Shown here one piece after another: positions 26,388 through 34,527 of a stretch of DNA of 64,000 bases. Position 1 is the stretch's first letter, and each line of letters begins with the position of its first letter. Made by a program: the position numbers and the translations under genes. Source of the DNA: Caulobacterales bacterium (lineage in GTDB: Bacteria > Pseudomonadota > Alphaproteobacteria > Caulobacterales > Caulobacteraceae). Location of the stretch: NCBI GenBank assembly GCA_017302105.1, contig JAFLCS010000006.1, forward strand, positions 45,168-109,167, given 5' to 3'. The notes under the pieces were generated by a model. The model saw only the letters and a program-made list of their open reading frames with translations. It searched no databases and was not told where the DNA came from.

Positions 26388-27717
26388 GACCTACGACCTG
26401 ATTGTCCGGGGCGGCGAGATCATCAATCACGCGGGCCGCGGCCTGGGTGATGTGGGCGTCAAGGATGGGCGAATCCTGAGGATCGGCGATCTGGGACAGG
26501 CGTCCGCCGGCGAGATCCTTGATGCCTCCGGGCTGTTGGTCATGCCTGGGGTGATTGATACCCAGGTGCATTTCCGCGAACCGGGCCTGGAGTGGAAGGA
26601 AGATCTCGAAACCGGCAGCCGGGCGGCGGCGCTTGGTGGGGTCGTGGCCGTGTTCGAGATGCCGAATACCGAGCCGACGACGACGGACCCCGCTACTCTG
26701 GCCGACAAGCTGGCGCGGGCGCGCGACCGGATGTGGTGCGACCACGCCTTCTACATCGGTGGGACCATGGAGAACGTCGAGCATCTGGGCGAGCTGGAAA
26801 GGCTGCCGGGGTGCTGCGGGGTCAAGGTCTTCATGGGGGCCTCGACGGGGTCTCTGCTGATCGCCGACGATGCCGGCGTCGAGGCGGTGCTGCGCAACGT
26901 CAGCCGACGGGCCACCTTCCATTCCGAGGACGAGTTTCGCCTCGCCGACCGGCGCGGGCTGGCGCGGACCGGCGACTGGACCAGCCATCCGGAGGTGCGC
27001 GACGCCGAGGCGGCCTTCCTGTCGACGCGGCGGCTGGTCGGCCTGGCCGAGAAGCTCGGCAAGCGCATCCATGTGCTGCACGTCACCACGGCCGAGGAAG
27101 TCGCCTTCCTGGCCGATCACAAGGACGTGGCGACGGTGGAGTTCACGCCCCAGCATCTGACGCTGGAGGCACCGGAAGCCTATGAGCGGCTGAAAGGCCT
27201 GGCCCAGATGAATCCGCCGATCCGCGAGGCGCGGCACGTTCGCGGCCTGTGGGACGGCATCGCTCAGGGCGTGGCCGATGTGATTGGCTCGGACCATGCA
27301 CCGCATACGCTGGAGGAGAAGGCGCGACCCTATCCGGCGTCACCATCGGGAATGCCGGGGGTTCAGACCCTGTTGCCGGTGATGCTGGATCATGTGGCCA
27401 AGGGACGGCTGAGTCTGGAGCGGCTGGTCGACCTGACCTCGGCCGGCGCGCAGCGGGTGTTCCAGATCGCCGGTAAGGGACGCATGGCTGAGGGCTGGGA
27501 CGGGGATCTGACGCTGGTCGATCTCAAGGCCCGACGCACGCTGCGCCACGCTGACATGGCCACGCGCAGCGGCTGGACGCCGTTCGACGGGATGGAGGTC
27601 CAGGGCTTTCCCGTAGCCACCATCGTTCGCGGACGCGTGGTCATGCGTGACGGAGACCTGATCGACACGGCGCGAGGGCGACCTGTCCGTTTTCAGGAAA
27701 CCCTGAACGCGGCATAG
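26380..27717 (+). CDS. pyrC: Dihydroorotase (PyrC-type amidohydrolase)
   Basis: Amidohydrolase that closes carbamoyl-aspartate to dihydroorotate in pyrimidine synthesis. The 445 residues include the metal-site Lys in GVKVFMGAST (to be carbamylated), metal His in TFHSEDE and in VLHVTT, and the catalytic Asp in GSDHAPH. The first metal motif reads DTQVHFREPG: Gln replaces the first His of the usual HxH. The fold is otherwise complete. It follows the GT9 gene with an 8-base overlap and is not next to pyrB. Allantoinase or hydantoinase activity is an alternative but less likely. A strong hairpin follows directly. Confidence 0.88.
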   Translation: MAETYDLIVRGGEIINHAGRGLGDVGVKDGRILRIGDLGQASAGEILDASGLLVMPGVIDTQVHFREPGLEWKEDLETGSRAAALGGVVAVFEMPNTEPTTTDPATLADKLARARDRMWCDHAFYIGGTMENVEHLGELERLPGCCGVKVFMGASTGSLLIADDAGVEAVLRNVSRRATFHSEDEFRLADRRGLARTGDWTSHPEVRDAEAAFLSTRRLVGLAEKLGKRIHVLHVTTAEEVAFLADHKDVATVEFTPQHLTLEAPEAYERLKGLAQMNPPIREARHVRGLWDGIAQGVADVIGSDHAPHTLEEKARPYPASPSGMPGVQTLLPVMLDHVAKGRLSLERLVDLTSAGAQRVFQIAGKGRMAEGWDGDLTLVDLKARRTLRHADMATRSGWTPFDGMEVQGFPVATIVRGRVVMRDGDLIDTARGRPVRFQETLNAA

Positions 27718-27752
27718 AAAAAGGCCCCGGAATCGCTTCCGGGGCCTCCTTC
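27718..27752. terminator. Bidirectional terminator between dihydroorotase and the Cys-repeat gene
   Basis: A perfect 10-bp GC-rich stem (27723-27732 with 27737-27746) encloses the loop TCGC. It is flanked by AAAAA on the left and TCCTT on the right, so it reads as a factor-independent terminator in both directions, best on the minus strand. It separates convergent genes. Confidence 0.9.
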
Positions 27753-27769
27753 ATAAGCAGGGCCGAGGA

Positions 27770-29131
27770 TCAGCTGCCGATCTGGCAGCGCGTGCCGCCA
27801 CGCTGTTCCGACACCGCGCAGGTCTGGGACTGTACGATGGCCGAGCGGTCGGGGCGGACCACGGTGATGTAGCCCGTTCCGTTCTCGCAACGCAGCTCGA
27901 CGACGTCGCCCGACAGCTCGCTGCTTCCTGCTTCGGAACCGGTCAGACGACCGATCATGCGGTAGTCGGCCACGATGCACGACGACAGCGTCGGGCGGTT
28001 ACCGGCCAGGATGTTCAACCCGTCGATGAGCATGGAGCGGGTGGTGAGCGAGCAGCCCCCGATCCTAGCCTGGGCGGTCAGGCAATCGATTTCTTCGGCG
28101 CTACCCGCGCCGTTCGGCAGGAAGGCGACGAGGCCCCACGGACGATCCGTGCAGGCGAACTCGACCACCGAGCGGCGATCACCATCGGTCTCCTGTCGGG
28201 GGGACCGATTTTCGATGTAGGCGCAGGGAATGCCGGCCGCCGCCAGGCGGGACTGGAGTTCCTCGGCGCTGGCCACAGCGACCGCCGCCGTGTCGGACAG
28301 GGTGCAGCCGCCGGCGATGCCGCCGGCCGCCGAACACTCGATCAGCGATTCGAAGGCATTTGTACTCGACGTCCGGATCATGAAGCCGACGCCGTCGGCG
28401 CAGCCGACCTCGTAATAACGCTGGCCGGTCTGACCGTTGGCACCGACAAAGCGGGCAGCGGAGGCCTGACAGGAACGGCCCGACGGGGCGGCGATGGCCG
28501 CGACGCGGGCGGCCAGTTCAGCCGGGGTGGTCAACTGGCACTGTCCGCCGGCGGCGATGACTTCCAGGCAGGGCCGAGACGACGCGATAGAACCGTCGTT
28601 CCGGACGTCGAGCCAGTAGCCGTCGCCACCAGCACATTTGATCTCATAGCGGGTCTCGCCGGAGTTGGTCATCCCGACCCAGCGGGCCCCTTCACCCTGG
28701 CAGGACAGTCCCGCCGCCTGGATCATCGGCGCGATCGATCCCAGAACGTCCAGATTGCGCTCGAGCGAACATTCCGCACCGGCGTCGGCCTCAGGATCCT
28801 GCGCCCGTCGTGCGGCCACCGATGCGTTGTTGGCGATGCAGTTGACGGTCTGCGCGGGCTCGGTGTCCAGCAGCAGGAAGCCCGGGGCCCCGACACAGGC
28901 GACCTCATAGAGCGTCCGTCCTTCGTCGTTCCGACCAACAAATCGAGCCGCATCGACGTTACAATTCAGGCGGTTGAGCGCAACGAGGTCACGCACGTTC
29001 GAATTCACTTCGGTCTGGGGCGGGGTGACGACCTGACGCGTGCGCGATTGGGCCGAAGCGGTCGCTGGCGTCACCATCATCATCACGGACGCCACTGCCG
29101 CAGTCGCGAGGGCTAGGGGGGAAAGTCTCAT
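27770..29131 (-). CDS. Secreted protein of five tandem four-cysteine repeats, function unknown
   Basis: The 453-residue product has a Sec signal peptide (about residues 1-27, ending ATASAQ). The mature part consists of five repeats of about 80 residues. All 20 cysteines fall in a fixed pattern of four per repeat: 57/79/98/121, 144/166/188/198, 221/244/266/276, 303/327/350/360 and 385/415/438/449. Each unit reads roughly C-x6-R-F/W-V-G...Y-E-V/I-x-C-x-G...G-F/Y...C...GG-x-C-x-L. The spacing suggests two disulfides per unit in the oxidising periplasm or outside the cell. No known domain is recognised. It is alone on its strand, upstream of a terminator. Confidence 0.85.
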   Translation of the reverse strand: MRLSPLALATAAVASVMMMVTPATASAQSRTRQVVTPPQTEVNSNVRDLVALNRLNCNVDAARFVGRNDEGRTLYEVACVGAPGFLLLDTEPAQTVNCIANNASVAARRAQDPEADAGAECSLERNLDVLGSIAPMIQAAGLSCQGEGARWVGMTNSGETRYEIKCAGGDGYWLDVRNDGSIASSRPCLEVIAAGGQCQLTTPAELAARVAAIAAPSGRSCQASAARFVGANGQTGQRYYEVGCADGVGFMIRTSSTNAFESLIECSAAGGIAGGCTLSDTAAVAVASAEELQSRLAAAGIPCAYIENRSPRQETDGDRRSVVEFACTDRPWGLVAFLPNGAGSAEEIDCLTAQARIGGCSLTTRSMLIDGLNILAGNRPTLSSCIVADYRMIGRLTGSEAGSSELSGDVVELRCENGTGYITVVRPDRSAIVQSQTCAVSEQRGGTRCQIGS

Positions 29132-29165
29132 GGTTGGGGATCCTCAACGGGAAAACTGCTCGAAC

Positions 29166-29182
29166 GGCTAGGGGGCCTAGCC
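29166..29182. repeat. Short perfect inverted repeat upstream of the Cys-repeat gene
   Basis: GGCTAGG (29166-29172) and CCTAGCC (29176-29182) form a 7-bp stem around GGG, 35 bases before the start codon of the minus-strand gene. It may be an operator or a 5' leader hairpin; nothing decides between them. Confidence 0.45.
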
Positions 29183-29306
29183 TGTCGGGTCAAGTGACAA
29201 CACATGAGAGGTGTTGGCCGCGCCCGGCTCCCCGTGTCGCACATAGTTTTTGACGCCGGGATGAACGACAGCGTATGGGAAGAGCGTTGCAAAAGGAGAC
29301 GCAGCC

Positions 29307-30377
29307 TTGCCCGACGGGAGCTCAGCAGGAAGTCGCGTGGCGGAAAGCAGCGCCAAGGCGACACTGACGTACCCCTTCGCAAACTCGCCGTCGCAAGCTG
29401 AGTCCATTGAGGTTGCAGACGGTGTGTTTTGGTTGAGGCAGCCTCTGCCGATGGCCTTGAACCACATCAACGTCTGGGCCCTGCGCGATGGCGACGGGTG
29501 GGCCATCGTCGATACCGGCCTGGACACGACCGAGGCCCGTGACCTCTGGGAGCAAGCGCTGGCGGGTCCGCTTGGAGGCCGGCCCGTTACGCAGGTCATC
29601 TGCACCCATATGCACCCAGATCATGTCGGCCTTGCCGGCTGGCTGTGTGCCCGTTTCGACGCGCCGCTGCTGATGAGCCGCCTGGAATATGTGACGATGC
29701 GGATGCTGGTCGCCGACACCGGGCCGGCCCCTGAAACAGGCGCGCGTTTCTATCGGGCCTGTGGCTGGAGCGAAGACCAGATTGAACACTGGCGCAGCCG
29801 TTTCGGCCTGTTCGGCCGGGCTGTCAGCCCACCGCCAGCCTCCTATGTGCGGCTTGTGGACGGGCAGGCTTTGGTCATTGACGGACAGACCTGGCGGCTC
29901 GTCGGTGGTGACGGTCATTCCCCGGAACACATCTGTCTGCTGCGCGAACACGATGGCGTCTTCATTTCGGGGGATCAGGTTCTGCCCAAGATCAGCTCCA
30001 ATATCTCTGTCTGGCCCACCGAGCCGGACGCCGATCCATTGGCGGACTGGATGGCCTCGCTACGCCGTCTAAGACGGGATCTGCCCGGTGATCTCATGGT
30101 GCTGCCGTCGCACGGGGAACCGTTCTTCGGGTTGCACCATCGCCTGGAGGCCTTGGAGCGTGGCCACGAAGTTTCCCTGAAGCGCCTCGAGCGCCGCTTG
30201 GAGGAGCCGCGTCGGGCGATTGATGTCTTCGCGGCCCTGTTCGGGCGACCGATCGACGACGGGTTGCTGGGTATGGCGACGGGTGAAAGCGTCGCGCATC
30301 TGAGCTACCTGGTTGGCCAGGGTCGGGCTATTCGAGAAACTGACGCCCAGGGCGTCTGGCACTGGCGCGCTGTTTGA
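29307..30377 (+). CDS. MBL-fold metallo-hydrolase
   Basis: Metallo-beta-lactamase-fold hydrolase of 356 residues. The metal motif THMHPDHVGLAG (HxHxDH) lies near residue 100; later ligands are in DGHSPEHICL and ISGDQVLPKIS. A C-terminal helical domain (about 260-350) resembles that of LACTB2-like or thioesterase-like members. The unusual TTG start at 29307 is supported by AAAAGGAG ending 8 bases before it. The substrate is unknown; acyl-thioester hydrolysis is possible given the enoyl-CoA hydratase gene that follows 7 bases later. Confidence 0.88.
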   Translation: MPDGSSAGSRVAESSAKATLTYPFANSPSQAESIEVADGVFWLRQPLPMALNHINVWALRDGDGWAIVDTGLDTTEARDLWEQALAGPLGGRPVTQVICTHMHPDHVGLAGWLCARFDAPLLMSRLEYVTMRMLVADTGPAPETGARFYRACGWSEDQIEHWRSRFGLFGRAVSPPPASYVRLVDGQALVIDGQTWRLVGGDGHSPEHICLLREHDGVFISGDQVLPKISSNISVWPTEPDADPLADWMASLRRLRRDLPGDLMVLPSHGEPFFGLHHRLEALERGHEVSLKRLERRLEEPRRAIDVFAALFGRPIDDGLLGMATGESVAHLSYLVGQGRAIRETDAQGVWHWRAV

Positions 30378-30384
30378 GGACCGA

Positions 30385-31146
30385 ATGAGCCACATCAAGA
30401 CTGAACACTCCAACGGCGTACTGAGTATCTGCCTGGCGCGATCCGACAAGAAGAATGCCATCACCCAGGCCATGTATGCTGCGCTGGCCGACGCCGTGGA
30501 CGCGGCCCAGGCCGATCCGGCCGTACGTGTCGTGCTGTTCCGGGGGGAGGGCGACAGCTTTTCAGCCGGCAACGACATCGGCGACTTCGCCAGCATTGCC
30601 ATGGGGGGAACCCAGCCGGCCGACATGGCGGTGTTCCGTTTCCTCAAGAGCCTCGCCTATCTGGACAAGCCCGCCGTGGCTGCGGTCAAGGGCCGGGCGG
30701 TCGGTATCGGCCTGACGTTGCTGCTCCATTGCGACATGGTGGTGGTGGCTGATGATGCCCTCCTGTCGACGCCCTTCGTCAATCTGGCCCTGGCCCCGGA
30801 AGCGGCCTCGACGCTATTGCTGCCGATGGCCATCGGCCACCAGAGGGCCTTTGAGATGTTCGCCCTGGGTGAGCCGATCAGCGGCTCGATGGCCCATGGC
30901 TGGGGCCTGGCGAACCGCTGTGTCGAGAGTGCAGCGGTCGATGACGAGGCGATGCGCCTGGCGCTGGCCCTGGCTCAGCGGGCACCGGGGTCACTGGCCG
31001 GCACAAAGCGGTTGATGCGGGATGCCGAGAGCCTGTGGGCCCTGATGCAGGCCGAAGGCGAGGTCTTCGGGACCCAGATGCTGAGCCCCGAGGCGCGCGA
31101 GGCGTTCACGGCGTTCTTCGAGAAGCGCGCCCCGAATTTCGCCTGA
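30385..31146 (+). CDS. Enoyl-CoA hydratase/isomerase family protein
   Basis: Crotonase-fold protein of 253 residues. The oxyanion-hole segments are DSFSAGNDIGDF and AVKGRAVGIGLTLLLHCD. The later region reads STPFVNLALAPEAAS, where hydratases usually have a second catalytic Glu after the helix. The Pro-Glu (APEAAS) pattern and NDIGDF are closer to Delta3,Delta2-enoyl-CoA isomerase/PaaG-like members. The start is the ATG at 30385, 7 bases after the MBL gene stop, so the pair is co-transcribed. It is probably involved in fatty-acid or aromatic acyl-CoA breakdown; the exact reaction is open. Confidence 0.88.
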   Translation: MSHIKTEHSNGVLSICLARSDKKNAITQAMYAALADAVDAAQADPAVRVVLFRGEGDSFSAGNDIGDFASIAMGGTQPADMAVFRFLKSLAYLDKPAVAAVKGRAVGIGLTLLLHCDMVVVADDALLSTPFVNLALAPEAASTLLLPMAIGHQRAFEMFALGEPISGSMAHGWGLANRCVESAAVDDEAMRLALALAQRAPGSLAGTKRLMRDAESLWALMQAEGEVFGTQMLSPEAREAFTAFFEKRAPNFA

Positions 31147-31197
31147 TCCCATTTTCCACTTGGTCCGCATGGGGACAGGCCCTAATGGGCGCCTCCC

Positions 31198-31683
31198 ATG
31201 ACCGACGCGGCCACCGAAGTTCCGACGCTTGCGACCGAAACCGCCTTCGATGCGGTGGCGGTCGCGCGTGTCGTTGAGGCAGCCTTCGGACCGGGCCGCT
31301 ACGCCAAGACCGCCGAGCGGATGCGCGAAGGGTCCGAGCCGCAGATCGGTTTTGTGATGCGGGACAAAGGTGGAGTGATCGGCTCGGTTCGACTCTGGCC
31401 GATCATTGTCGGCGAAACGCCGGCGACGTTTCTGGGGCCGATTGCCGTGGATCGGTCCTGGCGCGAGGCAGGCCTGGGAGCCAGCCTTGTCGACGCCTGT
31501 ATGGTGTGGGCGCGCGCGCAGCGGCTAGCAGGGATCCTTCTGGTCGGCGATCCCCCCTATTTCGGGCGCTTCGGGTTTGAGCGGACAGAAGCCGTGACGT
31601 TGCCGGGGCCGGTCGATCCGGCCCGTCTGCTGTGGCTCAGTCTGGATGGCAGCCATCCCTCCGGCCAGGTCCGCGTCCGCTAG
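31198..31683 (+). CDS. GNAT family N-acetyltransferase (YhbS-like)
   Basis: Acetyltransferase of 161 residues. FDAVAVARVVEAAFGPGRYAKTAERMR opens the domain, FLGPIAVDRSWREAGLGASLVDACMVWA holds the acetyl-CoA-binding motif A, and VGDPPYFGRFGF is the motif B end typical of the YhbS group. The substrate is unknown. It is separated by 51 bases from the preceding gene and 39 from the following one on the same strand. Confidence 0.88.
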   Translation: MTDAATEVPTLATETAFDAVAVARVVEAAFGPGRYAKTAERMREGSEPQIGFVMRDKGGVIGSVRLWPIIVGETPATFLGPIAVDRSWREAGLGASLVDACMVWARAQRLAGILLVGDPPYFGRFGFERTEAVTLPGPVDPARLLWLSLDGSHPSGQVRVR

Positions 31684-31722
31684 CCTCTTGCCGATCCGCG
31701 CCAAGGCTTCCAACTTGGGTCC

Positions 31723-32265
31723 ATGAGCACGATCGGAGTCATCCCGGCCGGATTGATCGGCATCGCAGATGCGGCACGGCGAGGCTTGCCGCCGGTACAC
31801 CTCTGGGACCCACCCCATTGCGGCGAGATCGACATCCTTATCCGCGCTGATGGCGTCTGGATGCATGAGGGCTCGCCGATCGGGCGCAAGGCGTTGGTGC
31901 GGCTATTCTCGACGGTCTTGAGGAAGGACCCCGACGGCTACTGTCTGGTGACACCGGTCGAGAAGCTGTCAATCCAGGTCGAGGACGTACCCTTTCGCGC
32001 CGTTGCGGTGGATCATCGGGGCGATGAGCTGGTCTTTATGACCGATGTCGGCGACGAAACGGCGGCCGGGCGCGACCACCCCATCCGAGTGGTGACCGCC
32101 GAGGATGGTGAACCCCGGCCCTATGTCCATGTGCGCGGGGCACTGGAGGCCCGGATCGAGCGCGCGGTCTTCTATGAACTGGTCGAGGCGGCCACGCGCA
32201 ACGACGAGGGTGTCCTGGGTCTCTGGTCAGGTGGAATCTGGTTTGAGTTAGGTCGCGACCGGTGA
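31723..32265 (+). CDS. DUF1285 domain protein
   Basis: Conserved alphaproteobacterial protein of 180 residues. The DUF1285 pattern is visible: HLWDPPHCGEIDILIRADGVWMHEGSPIGR at 26-55, the VRLFSTVLRKDPDGY segment, then TPVEKLSIQVEDVPF. The C-terminal part has YVHVRGALEARIERAVFYEL. Function is unknown. It is translationally coupled (4-base overlap) to the Nudix gene and then to cca, an order common in alphaproteobacteria. Confidence 0.9.
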   Translation: MSTIGVIPAGLIGIADAARRGLPPVHLWDPPHCGEIDILIRADGVWMHEGSPIGRKALVRLFSTVLRKDPDGYCLVTPVEKLSIQVEDVPFRAVAVDHRGDELVFMTDVGDETAAGRDHPIRVVTAEDGEPRPYVHVRGALEARIERAVFYELVEAATRNDEGVLGLWSGGIWFELGRDR

Positions 32266-32912
32266 CGATCGACGATCTCATTTTGCGCCTGAGCGCGGTG
32301 CTCGACCCGCTGGAATCGGGCGAGGGTACGGCGACGCCATTGCGCTCTGACTTTGATCTGAATCCCGAGATGCGCCCGACGCGATCATATGCGCTGAAAC
32401 AGGCGGCGGTCCTGATTCCGATCATTGCGCGTGAAACCGGACCGACCGTGCTGCTGACACGGCGGGCCGACGCGTTGAACAGCCATACAGGTCAGGTGGC
32501 CTTCCCGGGGGGGCGACTCGATCCCGGCGAGGGTGCGGTTCAGGCGGCCCTGCGCGAAGCTGACGAAGAGGTGGGGCTGGACCCCGCGCGGGTCCGGCTG
32601 ATCGGGCTGTCGGATCGCTACGAAACCGGAAGCCGCTTCTGCGTGACTCCGGTGGTCGGTGTGATTCAGCCGCCGTTTGATCTGGCACTCAATGCCGATG
32701 AGGTGGCGGAGACCTTCGAAACGCCGTGGGATTTTCTAATGGACGTGGCCAATCATCGGCGTGATTCGATGACTTGGAACGGGGCCGAGCGCTGGTACTG
32801 GGCGATGCCATGGGATGACGATGGAACCGAGCGATACATCTGGGGCGCGACGGCGGGGATGATCCGCTCCCTGCAGCAAAAGCTGGCGGCGACGCCGGAG
32901 ATGATGGTGTGA
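32262..32912 (+). CDS. CoA pyrophosphatase (Nudix hydrolase)
   Basis: Nudix enzyme of 216 residues of the NudL/CoA-diphosphatase type, splitting coenzyme A into phosphopantetheine and ADP. The UPF0035-type segment LTRRADALNSHTGQVAFPGG leads into the Nudix box GGRLDPGEGAVQAALREADEEVGL with the metal-binding READEE. The start is GTG. It overlaps DUF1285 upstream and cca downstream by 4 bases each. Confidence 0.92.
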   Translation: MTIDDLILRLSAVLDPLESGEGTATPLRSDFDLNPEMRPTRSYALKQAAVLIPIIARETGPTVLLTRRADALNSHTGQVAFPGGRLDPGEGAVQAALREADEEVGLDPARVRLIGLSDRYETGSRFCVTPVVGVIQPPFDLALNADEVAETFETPWDFLMDVANHRRDSMTWNGAERWYWAMPWDDDGTERYIWGATAGMIRSLQQKLAATPEMMV

Positions 32913-34123
32913 CGCGCCTGATCAATCAGGCTTGGATGGCAGCTCCAGCGACCGTGGCCATACTGGACGCGCTGAACCTGGCCGGCGGCGAAGGACGGTT
33001 TGTCGGTGGCTGCGTGCGTGACGCCCTGATCGGGCGTCCCGTCGCCGATATCGACATCGCCACGCCGATGCGACCGGAGGCCGTGACGGTCGCGGTCGAG
33101 GCGGCGGGGTTGAGGGCCGTTCCGACCGGCCTGGCCCATGGTACCGTGACGGTAATTTCGGGCGGGCGGCCCTTTGAGGTCACGACCCTTCGCCGAGACG
33201 TGGCCACCGACGGTCGGCGTGCAACAGTGGCTTTCACCGACAGCTGGGACGAGGACGCCGGGCGCCGGGATTTTCGACTCAACGCCCTTTATGCTGATCG
33301 GGACGGGCGGGTCTTCGACCCGACGGGGGAGGGGGTCACGGATGCCCTGGCGGGCCGCATCGTCTTCGTCGGTGACCCCCAACGGCGTATCCGAGAGGAT
33401 TATCTGCGGATCCTTAGGTTCTTTCGTTTCCGGGCGTGGTTCGGACAGGGCGAGCCAGACCCGCCGGCGCTGACGGCCTGTGCGCGGTTGAAGGATGGAA
33501 TTTCCGAGCTGTCGGCCGAGCGGGTCTCCTCCGAGCTACTCAAGCTGCTGGCGGCTCCTGACCCGAGCCGGGCCGTCCATCTGATGGCTGAGACAGGCGT
33601 GCTTGCCGAAGTACTTCCGTGGACCGACGGATCCCGGATGTTCTTGCCGATGATCGGAATTACGCGTGATCCGCTTATGCGCCTTTCCTCGCTTCTGCCG
33701 TCGGACGGCGAGACGGTGCGAGCGGCCGCCGATGCGCTGAGGCTGTCCAACGCGCAAAAGGCTCGCCTCCTTGCGGCCTTGCCCGATGACGTGACCGTCA
33801 GCCCGGGCATGAACCCTGCCGCTGCGCGGGCGGCGCTGTACCAGATCGGTCGCCAGGCCTTCCGTGACCGGATCGAGCGCGCCTGGGCCATGGATATCGA
33901 ACAGGGGCAGGCGGCCGAAGCCCTGGTGGGCCTGGCGGATGGCTGGGTCCGGCCAGTATTCCCGATCAGTGGAGCGGACCTCAAGGCTATCGGTCTGGAG
34001 CCCGGTCGGCGCATGGGCCGGGTGCTGGCCGAGCTGGAAGCCTGGTGGATCGCCCATGATTTCCCGGACTCGGGCCTCGAGGACCAACTGGTGACCGTGC
34101 TGGCCGGAGGGGATGAGCCTTGA
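32909..34123 (+). CDS. cca: CCA tRNA nucleotidyltransferase
   Basis: Class II CCA-adding (or poly(A) polymerase-like) enzyme of 404 residues. The catalytic head starts FVGGCVRDALIGRPVADIDIAT, with the DxD metal pair in DIDIA. ATDGRRATVAFTDSWDEDAGRRDFRLNA follows, containing the RRDFT-like segment, and then the RIREDYLRILRFFRF nucleotide-recognition helix. In this window tRNA genes already encode CCA, so its role is mostly repair. The start is GTG at 32909. It overlaps the Nudix gene and the DUF3052 gene by 4 bases. Confidence 0.93.
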   Translation: MTRLINQAWMAAPATVAILDALNLAGGEGRFVGGCVRDALIGRPVADIDIATPMRPEAVTVAVEAAGLRAVPTGLAHGTVTVISGGRPFEVTTLRRDVATDGRRATVAFTDSWDEDAGRRDFRLNALYADRDGRVFDPTGEGVTDALAGRIVFVGDPQRRIREDYLRILRFFRFRAWFGQGEPDPPALTACARLKDGISELSAERVSSELLKLLAAPDPSRAVHLMAETGVLAEVLPWTDGSRMFLPMIGITRDPLMRLSSLLPSDGETVRAAADALRLSNAQKARLLAALPDDVTVSPGMNPAAARAALYQIGRQAFRDRIERAWAMDIEQGQAAEALVGLADGWVRPVFPISGADLKAIGLEPGRRMGRVLAELEAWWIAHDFPDSGLEDQLVTVLAGGDEP

Positions 34124-34527
34124 GTGCGACGGCAGGCTACTCAGGTAAGAGTCTGATTCAAAAGCTGGGTGTGCAAGTCGGTCACCGTCTCGCAGTGATC
34201 GATGCGCCGCCACATTATGCCGCATTGATCGCCCCCCTTCCGGAGGGAGTTGAGCGTGTGGACGGGATCGACCGGACTGCCGCCGTGACCCACCTTTTCG
34301 TACGCGACAGGGCATCCCTCGAAGCTCAGGCCGAAGCACTGTTTCGCGACCGCCCGACCGGCAGCATGGTCTGGATCAGCTGGCCGAAGAAGAGTTCGAA
34401 ACTGTTCGTTGACCTGACCGAAGATGGAGTCCGTGCGATCGTGTTGCCGACCGGCTGGGTCGATGTGAAGGTCTGCGCCGTCGACGACGATTGGTCCGGG
34501 CTGAAGTTTCTCAGGAGACGAAAATGA
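34120..34527 (+). CDS. DUF3052 family protein
   Basis: Protein of 135 residues matching DUF3052: GYSGKSLIQKLGVQVGHRLAVIDAPPHY at the start, GSMVWISWPKKSSK in the middle and ALPTGWVDVKVCAVDDDWSGLKF-type text at the end (here VLPTGWVDVKVCAVDD). Function is unknown. It begins with TTG that overlaps the cca stop (TTGA) and ends in an ATGA overlap with the next gene, so it is translated only in coupling with its neighbours. Confidence 0.88.
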   Translation: MSATAGYSGKSLIQKLGVQVGHRLAVIDAPPHYAALIAPLPEGVERVDGIDRTAAVTHLFVRDRASLEAQAEALFRDRPTGSMVWISWPKKSSKLFVDLTEDGVRAIVLPTGWVDVKVCAVDDDWSGLKFLRRRK

